53,023 nt of DNA from Actinomycetes bacterium (GTDB lineage Bacteria > Actinomycetota > Acidimicrobiia > Acidimicrobiales > GCA-2861595), in NCBI GenBank assembly GCA_023264975.1, contig JAHFUS010000012.1, forward strand, positions 9,308 through 62,330, given 5' to 3'. Made by a program: the position numbers and the translations under genes. Below are positions 7,608 to 13,821 of the stretch, piece after piece. Below the pieces are notes generated by a model, which was given only the letters and a program-made list of their open reading frames with translations, had not been told where the DNA came from and ran no database searches. Position 1 is the stretch's first letter, and each line of letters opens with the position of its first letter.

Positions 7608-8307
7608 GCAGCACGTCCTCGAGCTGGTCAGCGGGGACGCCGAACTCGGCCGAGAGCTCGTCGAGCGACTCCCCGGTCCAGAAGCGCTGGAGAACGTCGT
7701 CGACTCGGGCGCCGCCGCGCTCGAAGATCGGTGCGCCGAACGACCTGGACGGGTCGGCCACCACCTCGGCGTGGCCATAGGCCGGGAGGTGGATCAGCGA
7801 GGCGTAGCCGTCGGCGCCGTACTCGATGCGGCGCAGGTAGTCGTGAACGACGTCGGCGAACACCCGTTGCCCGCTGCGAACGACGACGAGCGTTCGTACT
7901 CCGGCGCCGTCGGGCGTGTCAGCGTGGGACTCGCCGTAGTCAAAAAGCAGCTCGGCTCCGTCCGTGTAGAGGCGCCGGGAGGCCAGGGCGTGGTCGAGGC
8001 CGATCTCCCGCTGCAGGTGGGCAAGGGCGGGCCTGATCCGCTGGAGCGGGACCTCGCTCCGCCGTAGCGCGGAGAGGACGAGCGCCTCGGCGAGCCCGAC
8101 GAAGGGCACGCACGGGTCCGCGTGGCGATCGGTCGGTACGCAGGTCACGACCGGGTCACCGGTCACGGTGGCCCGGCCAGCAAAACGGCGGCTGTACCCC
8201 TTGGCCCACGCGGCCAGCGTCGAGGGTGGAACGGCAACGATGCGCGCCGCCTCCGCCACCGTGTACAGCGGGACCTCAAAGCGTGTGCGGTCGGTCGTCG
8301 AGTCCAC
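7582..8307 (-). CDS. VapB45-like antitoxin (HTH plus DUF433)
   Basis: The protein has 241 residues from GTG 8307, preceded by a purine-rich GGAGAGGAG. The N-terminal MerR-like HTH is PLYTVAEAARIVAVPPSTL. The middle part matches the VapB45 pattern (LRRSEVPLQRIRPALAHLQ, HALASRRLYTDGAELLF). A DUF433-type HTH closes the protein (WTGESLDELSAEFGVPADQ). Size and order match VapB45 of mycobacteria. It is intact although its toxin partner downstream is frameshifted, as expected when an antitoxin is kept while the toxin decays. Longer upstream starts exist but add no family sequence. Confidence 0.88.
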   Translation of the reverse strand: MDSTTDRTRFEVPLYTVAEAARIVAVPPSTLAAWAKGYSRRFAGRATVTGDPVVTCVPTDRHADPCVPFVGLAEALVLSALRRSEVPLQRIRPALAHLQREIGLDHALASRRLYTDGAELLFDYGESHADTPDGAGVRTLVVVRSGQRVFADVVHDYLRRIEYGADGYASLIHLPAYGHAEVVADPSRSFGAPIFERGGARVDDVLQRFWTGESLDELSAEFGVPADQLEDVLRVASRRAA

Positions 8308-8486
8308 CTCCTCTCCACCATTCAACCAGCGGGACCCCGGCGGCGCCTCGTCCCCAGCGAACACCGCCGTTCGGTGCGGCTCCATCGGCCCCGGCCCGCA
8401 CCTACTTGGCGTTACCGCGCAGAGCCTCTCAGCCGGCGGCCGGCCACGGACCGCCGCGCGATCCGGCATTCGGGGCGGCCGTGCCG

Positions 8487-8774
8487 ATGCCTGGCAGCCA
8501 ATGTGGCATCGTCGACCTTGTGGATCGGGCACTGTCAGAGGAGCACCCTTACGTCGCCCTGGCTCTCGGCATCTTCCTTGTTGGGACCTCGTGGCTGTGG
8601 CTGCGATACGCAGAGCCCTGCAGCCGGTGGGTGATGCGGGCCGTCGGGGCGCGTTACCCGCGCATGGCTGAGGGACGCTGGTATCGCGTCGTGCACGTCT
8701 ACTTCGGAGCCGTGTTCCTGTTCGTCGCCGGCCTCGGCACGATCGTTGCGTCCGTGATCAACTTGGCCCGCTGA
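8487..8774 (+). CDS. Small two-TM membrane protein
   Basis: The protein has 95 residues from ATG 8487 (GTG 8520 is an alternative). It has two hydrophobic segments, YVALALGIFLVGTSWLWL (about 25-42) and YFGAVFLFVAGLGTIVASVI (about 72-91), separated by a basic loop (RWVMRAVGARYPRM). The family is not recognised. It is the first plus-strand cargo gene, divergent from the vapB45-like gene. A segment resembling the repeated upstream boxes of this region lies at about 8448-8470. Confidence 0.6.
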   Translation: MPGSQCGIVDLVDRALSEEHPYVALALGIFLVGTSWLWLRYAEPCSRWVMRAVGARYPRMAEGRWYRVVHVYFGAVFLFVAGLGTIVASVINLAR

Positions 8775-8851
8775 GCAGCGTCTACGTGCCGGTAGTCGCG
8801 CGCCACGGCGCCTGTGGCGCCTCCGCCGAGGTCGCGGGCCGGCCCGCTCGC

Positions 8852-8893
8852 GATCACCTGATCGGCGTGGCGGGCGGCGCCGCGACCCGGCAA
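8852..8893 (+). repeat. Dispersed upstream repeat, copy A
   Basis: This imperfect copy starts GATCACCTGATCGGCGTGG and ends GCGACCCGGCAAT. It lies 33 nt before the start of the 77-residue gene at 8926. Copies B and C are at 9667 and 10059. Confidence 0.5.
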
Positions 8894-8925
8894 TCGTCGC
8901 GCAGTGGTGGCCGTATCCTGGGCTC

Positions 8926-9159
8926 ATGGGATTTTCGCGGCGCCTGCGACGTCGAGCGGCCCAGCCGACCGGTCGGAAACGCTGGCGACGCTCCTACTCC
9001 TACCGCGAGGAGACAATCCCGAGCCACGCCAGGATCATCGTTCCTGTCAGCTCGGACGCGCCATACGGAGAAAGGGATGCTCGGTTCTGGAACCGCGTCC
9101 TTCTGACTCTGGTTGTCCTCATGGCGCCCGCGGCGGTCGTCCTTCTGCTCGCGAGGTGA
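8926..9159 (+). CDS. Small single-TM protein, unknown function
   Basis: The protein has 77 residues. It starts with a very basic N-terminus (GFSRRLRRRAA) and ends with one hydrophobic helix (LLTLVVLMAPAAVVLLLAR). The middle (about 28-55) is polar. It could be a tail-anchored protein. No family is recognised. Its codon use is like its neighbours, and a dispersed repeat (copy A) lies immediately upstream. Confidence 0.5.
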   Translation: MGFSRRLRRRAAQPTGRKRWRRSYSYREETIPSHARIIVPVSSDAPYGERDARFWNRVLLTLVVLMAPAAVVLLLAR

Positions 9160-9785
9160 AGGTGCGTCCCGACATGCCGTTCGCAGCGCCACGACGACGG
9201 GGTCTGTCAGGCAAACATCTACAGGTCAGCCGGAGAACCGTTTGCGCTGGCTGGGCGGAGACCCGAGGCAGTATGGGAGCGTGATTCTGTACAACGAGGG
9301 CTGCTTCGCTTGAAGCGTGACCTTGGCTGGGATGCGATCTTCACCGCGGCCGTGCGGCTCAGCCGTGGGATCACAGACTCGACGCTTCGGGTCCAGCCGG
9401 CCGGCGGCGGTCGCTCAAGAGGTGGCGAGTCGTCGAGGGCATCGAGGTCGTCGACAACTGGACCAACGTCTGGGAACCGGTGCGGTGAAGGCCGGTCCTC
9501 GGGTCACGCTGGAAGGAGGTTCAGCCAGTTCAGGAGGCTGCCTCTCGTGTCGGTTCTTTCCTGCGCGACCGGCCCGACCGCAAATAGCCGAGCGCACAGA
9601 TGTTCCGATCTCCGGCACCTCGCCGCCGGGCAGGCCGACCTACGCGGCGGCAACGACTTCGCTCGCGACCACCAGTTCGGCGTGGCGGCCGCGGCCGCGA
9701 GCCGGCAGTCTCCGCGCCGTTGCTCAATTCGGATGACACGCCACCGATGCATCCCTACCCTCGTGCCACCCAAGGAGGTCAGGCC
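9160..9785. other. No intact gene; decayed coding remnant at 9310-9488
   Basis: Between two small genes, one frame reads KRDLGWDAIFTAAVRLS from about 9310. Another, shifted, frame ends with WRVVEGIEVVDNWTNVWEPV and a stop at about 9488. Together they look like a short gene broken by a frameshift, but no family is recognised. The rest holds repeat copy B (9667-9709) and no convincing frame. Confidence 0.35.
9667..9709 (+). repeat. Dispersed upstream repeat, copy B
   Basis: This is the most diverged copy (GACCACCAGTTCGGCGTGG ... GAGCCGGCAGT). It precedes the 28-codon frame at 9786 by about 76 nt. Confidence 0.45.
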
Positions 9786-9872
9786 ATGAAGTGCGACGAC
9801 GAGGTGAGGTTTGAGTCGATGAGCAAGCGTCGCAGGGGGTTCCCTCAGCGAAGCTCGCGTGAAGCGCGGTGA
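9786..9872 (+). CDS. 28-residue open frame with a strong ribosome site
   Basis: A near-perfect Shine-Dalgarno (AAGGAGGTC) stands 5 nt before ATG 9786. The frame encodes MKCDDEVRFESMSKRRRG and ends in RSSREAR. It has an acidic start and a basic end, with no hydrophobic segment. It may be a real micro-protein, a leader peptide or the stump of a truncated gene; the strength of the ribosome site is the main evidence. Confidence 0.35.
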   Translation: MKCDDEVRFESMSKRRRGFPQRSSREAR

Positions 9873-10058
9873 CCGCTTGGTACACGGCGACAAGGAGCTC
9901 CTGGGCGGCTCGGTCGAAACGACCCCTGTCCTTGCGGTTCGGGCCGGCGCTTTCAAGCGTTGCTGCATGAGGTCCGGGCGTTTCGATGGGTCGCCTCGCG
10001 CCTACTACCGCCGCGACTGAAGTGAACATGAGCAGTGACGCCGAGGCCAGAGCCGACA

Positions 10059-10102
10059 GATCACCTGTTCGCGCTGGCCTCGGCGGCGCGCGACCCGGCA
10101 AT
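10059..10102 (+). repeat. Dispersed upstream repeat, copy C
   Basis: It starts GATCACCTGTTCGCGCTGG and ends GCGACCCGGCAAT, and lies 15 nt before the GTG of the 106-residue gene. The shared ending CGACCCGGCAAT with copy A is the best-conserved part. Confidence 0.5.
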
Positions 10103-10116
10103 ACTCTGCACCTCTG

Positions 10117-10437
10117 GTGGCGCCCTCCGACTACTCCGACTGGACCCCTGACCCGTTACCGGAGCCATGGATGATCGCCCCGAACGCCATGCGTCCTGGT
10201 CTCGTCGGCGAGCTCGTGGCAGAGGTCGGCGAGGGTCATCCGCTGCACGCCCTGACGCTGCTCCCGGTCGCGAAGTGCGGCGGGTGCGACGAGGTCGTCT
10301 TCCGCATCGAGGGAGGCCGATTCGTTCGCTGGGCGAGAGTTCACCTCACTTGGAGCAGTCGCCGGGAGTCACCGACCGTTCCACGGACGGAGATCTTCGA
10401 CTCCTTCCGCGAGGCGGTCGAGACGCACGCCCACTAG
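10117..10437 (+). CDS. Hypothetical 106-residue protein
   Basis: It starts at GTG 10117; ATG 10171 (MIAPNAMRPG) is an alternative. The protein has a C-x-x-C motif (VAKCGGCDEVVFRIEGGRF) followed by alternating beta-strand-like sequence and an acidic C-terminal helix (EIFDSFREAVETHAH). The CxxC could bind a metal together with His residues, but no family is recognised. It is the last gene before attR. Confidence 0.5.
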   Translation: MAPSDYSDWTPDPLPEPWMIAPNAMRPGLVGELVAEVGEGHPLHALTLLPVAKCGGCDEVVFRIEGGRFVRWARVHLTWSSRRESPTVPRTEIFDSFREAVETHAH

Positions 10438-10760
10438 CGCCGAAGTGCCGTTATCCGGCCCTCGACCGCGCCGGCCGAAGTGGCGGTGTGCGCCAATCTG
10501 GTTGTCGCGAGCGCCCCGGTGCTCGACGGCTCGCGCCGAACCCACCGGCCGACGTTCGGTGCGGCGGCCGGCAGGTCGGGCCACTCGGCGATCCGGTAGT
10601 CGCGTGTCTATTTCGTGCCAGATCCGTGCCAGAAGCACTGGCAAAGAGCGGCAAATCACGGTTCGTGGAGGTCACTCGCCAGACGCCAGAAATGGGGTCT
10701 GACCTGCACCTTCGCGCCGAACCCGCTGGTGAGCGGTCCGGCCGAAATCGGCCTCGGCCC
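10438..10760. other. Right end of element 1, no gene seen
   Basis: I see no frame with family features or a good start here. The notable content is the pair of GTGCCA sites at 10615 and 10626. This is the expected place for the attR arm. Confidence 0.5.
10614..10634. promoter_or_regulatory. GTGCCA arm-type sites, right end of element 1
   Basis: The 21 bases here equal those at 1713-1733, with two GTGCCA sites 11 nt apart, about 130 nt inside attR. This suggests that the integrase or excisionase binds both ends of the element. Confidence 0.55.
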
Positions 10761-10811
10761 GCCTGAAAAGCGCGAGGTCACCGAATCGACGCCGGTCCCG
10801 ACCACCACAAA
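10761..10811 (+). repeat. attR: truncated tRNA-Phe copy
   Basis: This is a 51-bp copy of the tRNA-Phe 3' half without a 5' half, so it cannot encode a tRNA. It marks the right end of the intact element and, by the argument in the findings, also the left junction of a second decayed element. Confidence 0.9.
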
Positions 10812-10865
10812 CGTGCTGGTCAGCGGGGTGCGGGGTCACCGGAGGAGGGCGGCGAAGGAGTCGGC

Positions 10866-10906
10866 GTGCCACCTGCGTGCCACTACGAGAGAGTGCCTGG
10901 TGGCAC
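10866..10906. promoter_or_regulatory. GTGCCA arm-type sites outside attR (second element)
   Basis: GTGCCA at 10866 and 10877 and TGGCAC at 10901 repeat the left-end layout of element 1. The first site is 55 nt after the att repeat, the next is 11 nt on, and the inverted site is 24 nt further. The intervening bases differ. This places a related element left end immediately right of attR. Confidence 0.55.
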
Positions 10907-10989
10907 ATGGCGGCTACCCCCGGGCACGGCGCGGCGGGCGCAACGGGCTGGAGCCGTTCAGCTACGCCTGGAGGCGCGGCGTGCATCCG

Positions 10990-11415
10990 TCACGGAAGCC
11001 TGGTCCATCGGCGGCCCTCGGCCATGAGTGCCTGTTCGAGATTCGGCGAGGGGGCGGAGAGGAAGACGTCGGCACCGAGGTGGTTGGCCGCCGCCAACGC
11101 CTCGCCGGCCAACAGGTTGAGCGAGTGCCGTTGCCGGAGACGACCGATGGCTGGCCCCAGGTGTCTCAGGCTGAGCAGCTCGACCTCGGCCGGGAGTTCG
11201 ATCAGGGCCTCGACGGCCTGGCGCCGCCGGGCTTCGGGAAGTTGCTCAAAGGGCCCAGACAGCACACCGGGCCGGCCGGTGGCGGCGAGGACGGCCTGGC
11301 ACAGCCGCACGTACCAGCAGCCCGTGGTCGCGAGGGCCCGCCCGGCGAGGAGGGAAAGCGTCTCGCCGTGGAGGACGGCGCCGAGCGCCTGGTCGTCAAT
11401 GAGGGCGACGGTCAC
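10990..11415 (-). CDS. VapC-like PIN-domain protein
   Basis: The 141-residue protein starts VALIDDQALGAVL, where a PIN domain has its first acidic residue. It ends with the pattern NLLAGEALAAANHLGADVFL, resembling the last helix-strand of PIN RNases. The C-terminal acidic residue usual in VapC (a D-x-x-L after the last strand) is replaced by SAPSPNLE, so activity may be altered. The start overlaps the AbrB-like gene by 4 nt. It probably is the toxin of a VapBC-type pair. Confidence 0.65.
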   Translation of the reverse strand: MTVALIDDQALGAVLHGETLSLLAGRALATTGCWYVRLCQAVLAATGRPGVLSGPFEQLPEARRRQAVEALIELPAEVELLSLRHLGPAIGRLRQRHSLNLLAGEALAAANHLGADVFLSAPSPNLEQALMAEGRRWTRLP

Positions 11416-11654
11416 CCGTCGGCGAGGTCGGGATCACCGAATCCGGACGCCGCCGCGCGCCAGTCGGCCCCGATCACGGCGTCGAGCACCTGGCGCCGGA
11501 GGGCGCCGACTCCGCCCGGCACGAGCAGGAGCGCGTCGCCCAGGTCGAGATAGGCGACGTCGCCTCCGGCGCCGAGCCCCCACCGCGTGCGGGCCGCGGC
11601 CGGGAGGCTCATCTGCCCACGGGAGGACACGCGCAGGTCGCCGGCGGAAGCCAT
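11412..11654 (-). CDS. AbrB/MazE-like antitoxin
   Basis: This 80-residue protein starts at ATG 11654. The N-terminal half is a SpoVT-AbrB swapped-hairpin DNA-binding domain (DLRVSSRGQMSLPAAARTRW, then a GGDVAYLDLGDALLLVP strand pair). The C-terminal tail is Ala-rich and acidic at its end, as in VapB antitoxins that wrap the toxin. It is coupled to the PIN gene. An inverted repeat just upstream is a likely autoregulatory site. Confidence 0.82.
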   Translation of the reverse strand: MASAGDLRVSSRGQMSLPAAARTRWGLGAGGDVAYLDLGDALLLVPGGVGALRRQVLDAVIGADWRAAASGFGDPDLADG

Positions 11655-11663
11655 ACGAGAAGG

Positions 11664-11694
11664 ATACAAGGTGTCTTCAGTGACCGCCTTGTAT
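11664..11694. promoter_or_regulatory. Inverted repeat upstream of AbrB-like antitoxin
   Basis: ATACAAGG (11664-11671) and CCTTGTAT (11687-11694) are a perfect inverted repeat, 15 nt apart, starting 10 nt before the antitoxin ATG. The position and the AT-rich arms suit an operator bound by the AbrB-like dimer or toxin-antitoxin complex. Confidence 0.55.
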
Positions 11695-11788
11695 AATGCT
11701 GCTCGCCGGAGACCGGTCCTGGCGGGCCGGTGGTCGGTCGGGGCCGGCGGGTCCTCGTCGGAGGCGGGCTCCGGAAGGCGCAGGCGGC

Positions 11789-11873
11789 CTACTCGGCCAT
11801 GGTGTCGAGGCCCTCGGCGATGCGCCGGTCCCGGTCGTCGGCGGCGTGCTTGTAGATCATTGCGGCCAGCGGG
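11789..11873 (-). pseudogene. C-terminal integrase fragment
   Basis: The last about 28 codons of a tyrosine recombinase are preserved with their stop (TAG at 11789): SPLAAMIYKHAADDRDRRIA and EGLDTMAE. This includes the catalytic Tyr (AMIYKHA). The integrase of element 1 has AMIYQHAADDRDRRIAEG at the same place. Upstream the similarity ends abruptly at about 11873, where another broken gene begins. Confidence 0.85.
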
Positions 11874-12048
11874 CTCGAGCAGGTCGGCCAGCCACGCCGG
11901 CTGGTCGACAGTGATGGGCCGGGCCGAGTCGATGCCGCCCCCGCAGGGGCGCTCGCACGAGCAGCCTGACCTCGACACGGACGCCCTGCTCAGCGCCCTC
12001 CTGGCCGGGGATCGGGTCTGGGTACTCGAAGTAGAGGTCGCAGGCCAC
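11874..12048 (-). pseudogene. 5' fragment of an unknown conserved gene, frameshifted
   Basis: From GTG 12048 the frame reads ACDLYFEYPDPIPGQEGAEQ and GVRVEVRLL. The sequence then continues in a shifted frame (break at about 11950) as GGGIDSARPITVDQPAWLAD and LLE. The two halves together look like the N-terminus of one conserved protein, possibly a small beta-rich actinobacterial family I cannot name with certainty. It is fused at about 11873 to the integrase fragment, so a deletion joined the two. Confidence 0.5.
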
Positions 12049-12180
12049 ACCCCGACACGCTCGAACCCGAAGGCGTACGACGCGCCGGGAATCCTCGCAT
12101 TACGGAGGCTCGCCACCGGGAGCGCTGGACCTCGGCCGATTAGCGTGCGTCGAGGCAATGCTGGCGCAGGGAGAGCGGTG

Positions 12181-13050
12181 ATGGCGCCGTCGGAGTCGGA
12201 GGTCGAGCGCAAGGGCGACAGCCCTTCGCACGCGCTCAAGCTCGACGAGCTGCGCAGCCGGCTCGACCAGTTCCGGCTCCTTTACGCCAGCGACGACGCA
12301 GCCACCGACCGCATGCTCAACGAGCTCGGCGGCCAGGGAAGGGTCGAGCGGGAGATGCTCGGCGAGCTGGCCACGGCCCGGCCGCTGTCCCGCCCGGATC
12401 GCATGGCCGAAGCCCACACCGTGGCCATGCACGCCCTCGAGGTGCTGGCCCGAAACGGGTCCCGGCCGCCAAGCCAGCTGCGGGCGGGGCCGTTCACACC
12501 GGTGGCCAGGTTCCTCGTGCAGCAGGTGATCCGCTTCATCGTCCGCACCCACCAGAACCACGTCATCGACGCCGTCCGGGACCTCTACACCCGCCGGGTG
12601 GCCTGGGTCCCGAGCGGCGACCCGGCCCGGATCACCCTCGTCCGGGCCCGCCTCGACGCCGAGCGGGCGAGCGATGCCTACAAGCAGAAGCCGGGCGGGA
12701 TCCCGACGTTCCTCGTCGGCGGAGCGGCCGTGTCGTCGATCGGCCAAGCCGTCCGGGGCGGCGTCAGCGCGGCGGCCGGCTCGAGCGCCGGCGCCGTCGT
12801 CGCCGTCCTCGTCACCTTCGTCCTCCTGGCCGTGTCCTCGTGGGTCATCCTGCGCGGCGCGGCCGTCGCCCGCCGGCGCATCCGCCTCACGCTCGACCGC
12901 CCGCTGGCCGCGCTGTGGGAGACCATCGGCTGGTGCGGTCACCCGCCGAAAGACCCGGCCCGCTCGTTCGCCCTGGTGGCCATCGCCCTCACCGTGGCCG
13001 GCTGGGTGATCCTGCCGTTGCTGGCCATCGGCGGGCTGGCACTTGTGTGA
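12181..13050 (+). CDS. Hypothetical membrane protein with C-terminal TM segments
   Basis: The protein has 289 residues. It has a charged, helical N-terminal part (about 1-175; LRSRLDQFRLLYASDDAA, ALEVLARNG). Then come two to three hydrophobic segments: AGAVVAVLVTFVLLAVSSWV (about 195-220) and FALVAIALTVAGWVILPLLA (about 262-285), with a basic loop (RRRIRLTL) between them. No family is recognised. It is the first intact gene to the right of the decayed element, so it could be chromosomal or cargo. A short purine-rich stretch (AGGGAGAG) precedes the ATG. Confidence 0.65.
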   Translation: MAPSESEVERKGDSPSHALKLDELRSRLDQFRLLYASDDAATDRMLNELGGQGRVEREMLGELATARPLSRPDRMAEAHTVAMHALEVLARNGSRPPSQLRAGPFTPVARFLVQQVIRFIVRTHQNHVIDAVRDLYTRRVAWVPSGDPARITLVRARLDAERASDAYKQKPGGIPTFLVGGAAVSSIGQAVRGGVSAAAGSSAGAVVAVLVTFVLLAVSSWVILRGAAVARRRIRLTLDRPLAALWETIGWCGHPPKDPARSFALVAIALTVAGWVILPLLAIGGLALV

Positions 13051-13269
13051 AGTCGATGTGCAGGGAGCAGAGCAGCGGGGTGACGGCCGGCGGGAACGAG
13101 AAGGCGACGCCACGGTGCCTGAGGTCGCTGACGAAGAGCCCGCCACCGCCGGTGACCGGGCAGCCGGTGAGCAAGGCCCGCGGCCCGCCACCCCCGGGTT
13201 TGCAGCGATGAGTCCCCGACCGTTGAACGTCTCCACCAGCACGAGCCGACCGAGAGAAGGACGGAGCCA

Positions 13270-13755
13270 ATGCAGACGAAGATCACCCCGAACCTGTGGT
13301 TCGACACCCAGGCCGAGGAGGCCGCCGATTTCTACATCTCGGTGTTCAAGTCCGGCCGCATCGTCAGCGTCACCCATTACCCCGAGAACGCCCCCCGTCC
13401 CGCCGGCATGGTGATGACGGTCGAGTTCGAGGTCGAGGGCCAGCGGTTCGTCGGCATCAACGGCGGCCCCGAGTTCACCTTCGACGAGGCCGTCTCGTTC
13501 CAGATCACCTGCGAGGACCAGGACGAGATCGACTACTACTGGGAGAAGCTCGCAGAAGGTGGCGGGCACGGGCCGTGCGGGTGGCTCAAGGACAGGTTCG
13601 GTCTCTCCTGGCAGGTCGTGCCCAAGGGCATGGACGACGTCTTCTCCGACCCGGACCCGGCGAAGGCCGCTCGCGCCATGCAGGCCATGCTCGGGATGAG
13701 CAAGATCGACGTCGCCGCCCTCAAACGAGCAGCCGAAGGCGGCGTGGCGGGCTGA
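13270..13755 (+). CDS. VOC-superfamily PhnB-like protein
   Basis: The 161-residue protein has a single PhnB-type (3-demethylubiquinone methyltransferase-like) domain. It starts ITPNLWFDTQAEEAADFYIS and has the usual VFKSGRIVSVTHYP, FEVEGQRFVGINGG and CGWLKDRFGLSWQVVP blocks. Members are beta-alpha-beta-beta-beta dimers; some bind metals, but for most the substrate is unknown. The 219 nt upstream (13051-13269) carry no intact gene, only a possible minus-strand remnant (GGGLFVSDLRHRG). A GAGAGAAGGA stretch before the ATG suits a ribosome site. Confidence 0.9.
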   Translation: MQTKITPNLWFDTQAEEAADFYISVFKSGRIVSVTHYPENAPRPAGMVMTVEFEVEGQRFVGINGGPEFTFDEAVSFQITCEDQDEIDYYWEKLAEGGGHGPCGWLKDRFGLSWQVVPKGMDDVFSDPDPAKAARAMQAMLGMSKIDVAALKRAAEGGVAG

Positions 13756-13821
13756 CCTGTGCGGCCAGGTGGTAGCGACATGACACCCGCAGCAGCGGGC
13801 CCGCCGTACCCTCATTCCACC

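Larger units (their letters stand above)
1609..10811. mobile_element. Integrative mobilizable element inserted in tRNA-Phe
   Basis: The element is bounded by direct repeats of the tRNA-Phe 3' half (1609-1659 and 10761-10811; 51 bp, one mismatch). Inside are, from the left: a toxin-antitoxin pair, a tyrosine integrase, an excisionase-like HTH protein, a MobF-type relaxase-helicase, a VapBC45-like pair, and small membrane or unknown genes on the opposite strand. No mating-pair (T4SS) genes or coupling protein are visible, so it is probably mobilizable but not self-transmissible. The integrase lies next to the intact tRNA, as expected for tRNA-targeting elements. Confidence 0.88.
10812..12048. 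mobile_element. Decayed left end of a second element of the same family
   Basis: Immediately right of attR come GTGCCA sites with the same spacing as at the left end of element 1. A toxin-antitoxin pair follows on the minus strand, then the last about 28 codons of an integrase nearly identical to the C-terminus of the element 1 integrase, then a broken gene. The order att - TA - integrase equals element 1. The rest (catalytic part of the integrase, xis, relaxase, own right att) has been lost. Confidence 0.7.

Noticed and set aside
10741-10803. A second tRNA-Phe gene
   Set aside because: Only the anticodon and T arms and the 3' acceptor strand are present. The 5' half is missing, so it is an att repeat and not a tRNA gene.
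13051-13269. Minus-strand gene with GGGLFVSDLRHRG
   Set aside because: The frame has coding-like composition, but it is short, has no start and continues into the 3' end of the membrane-protein gene. It could be a remnant, but I cannot assign it.
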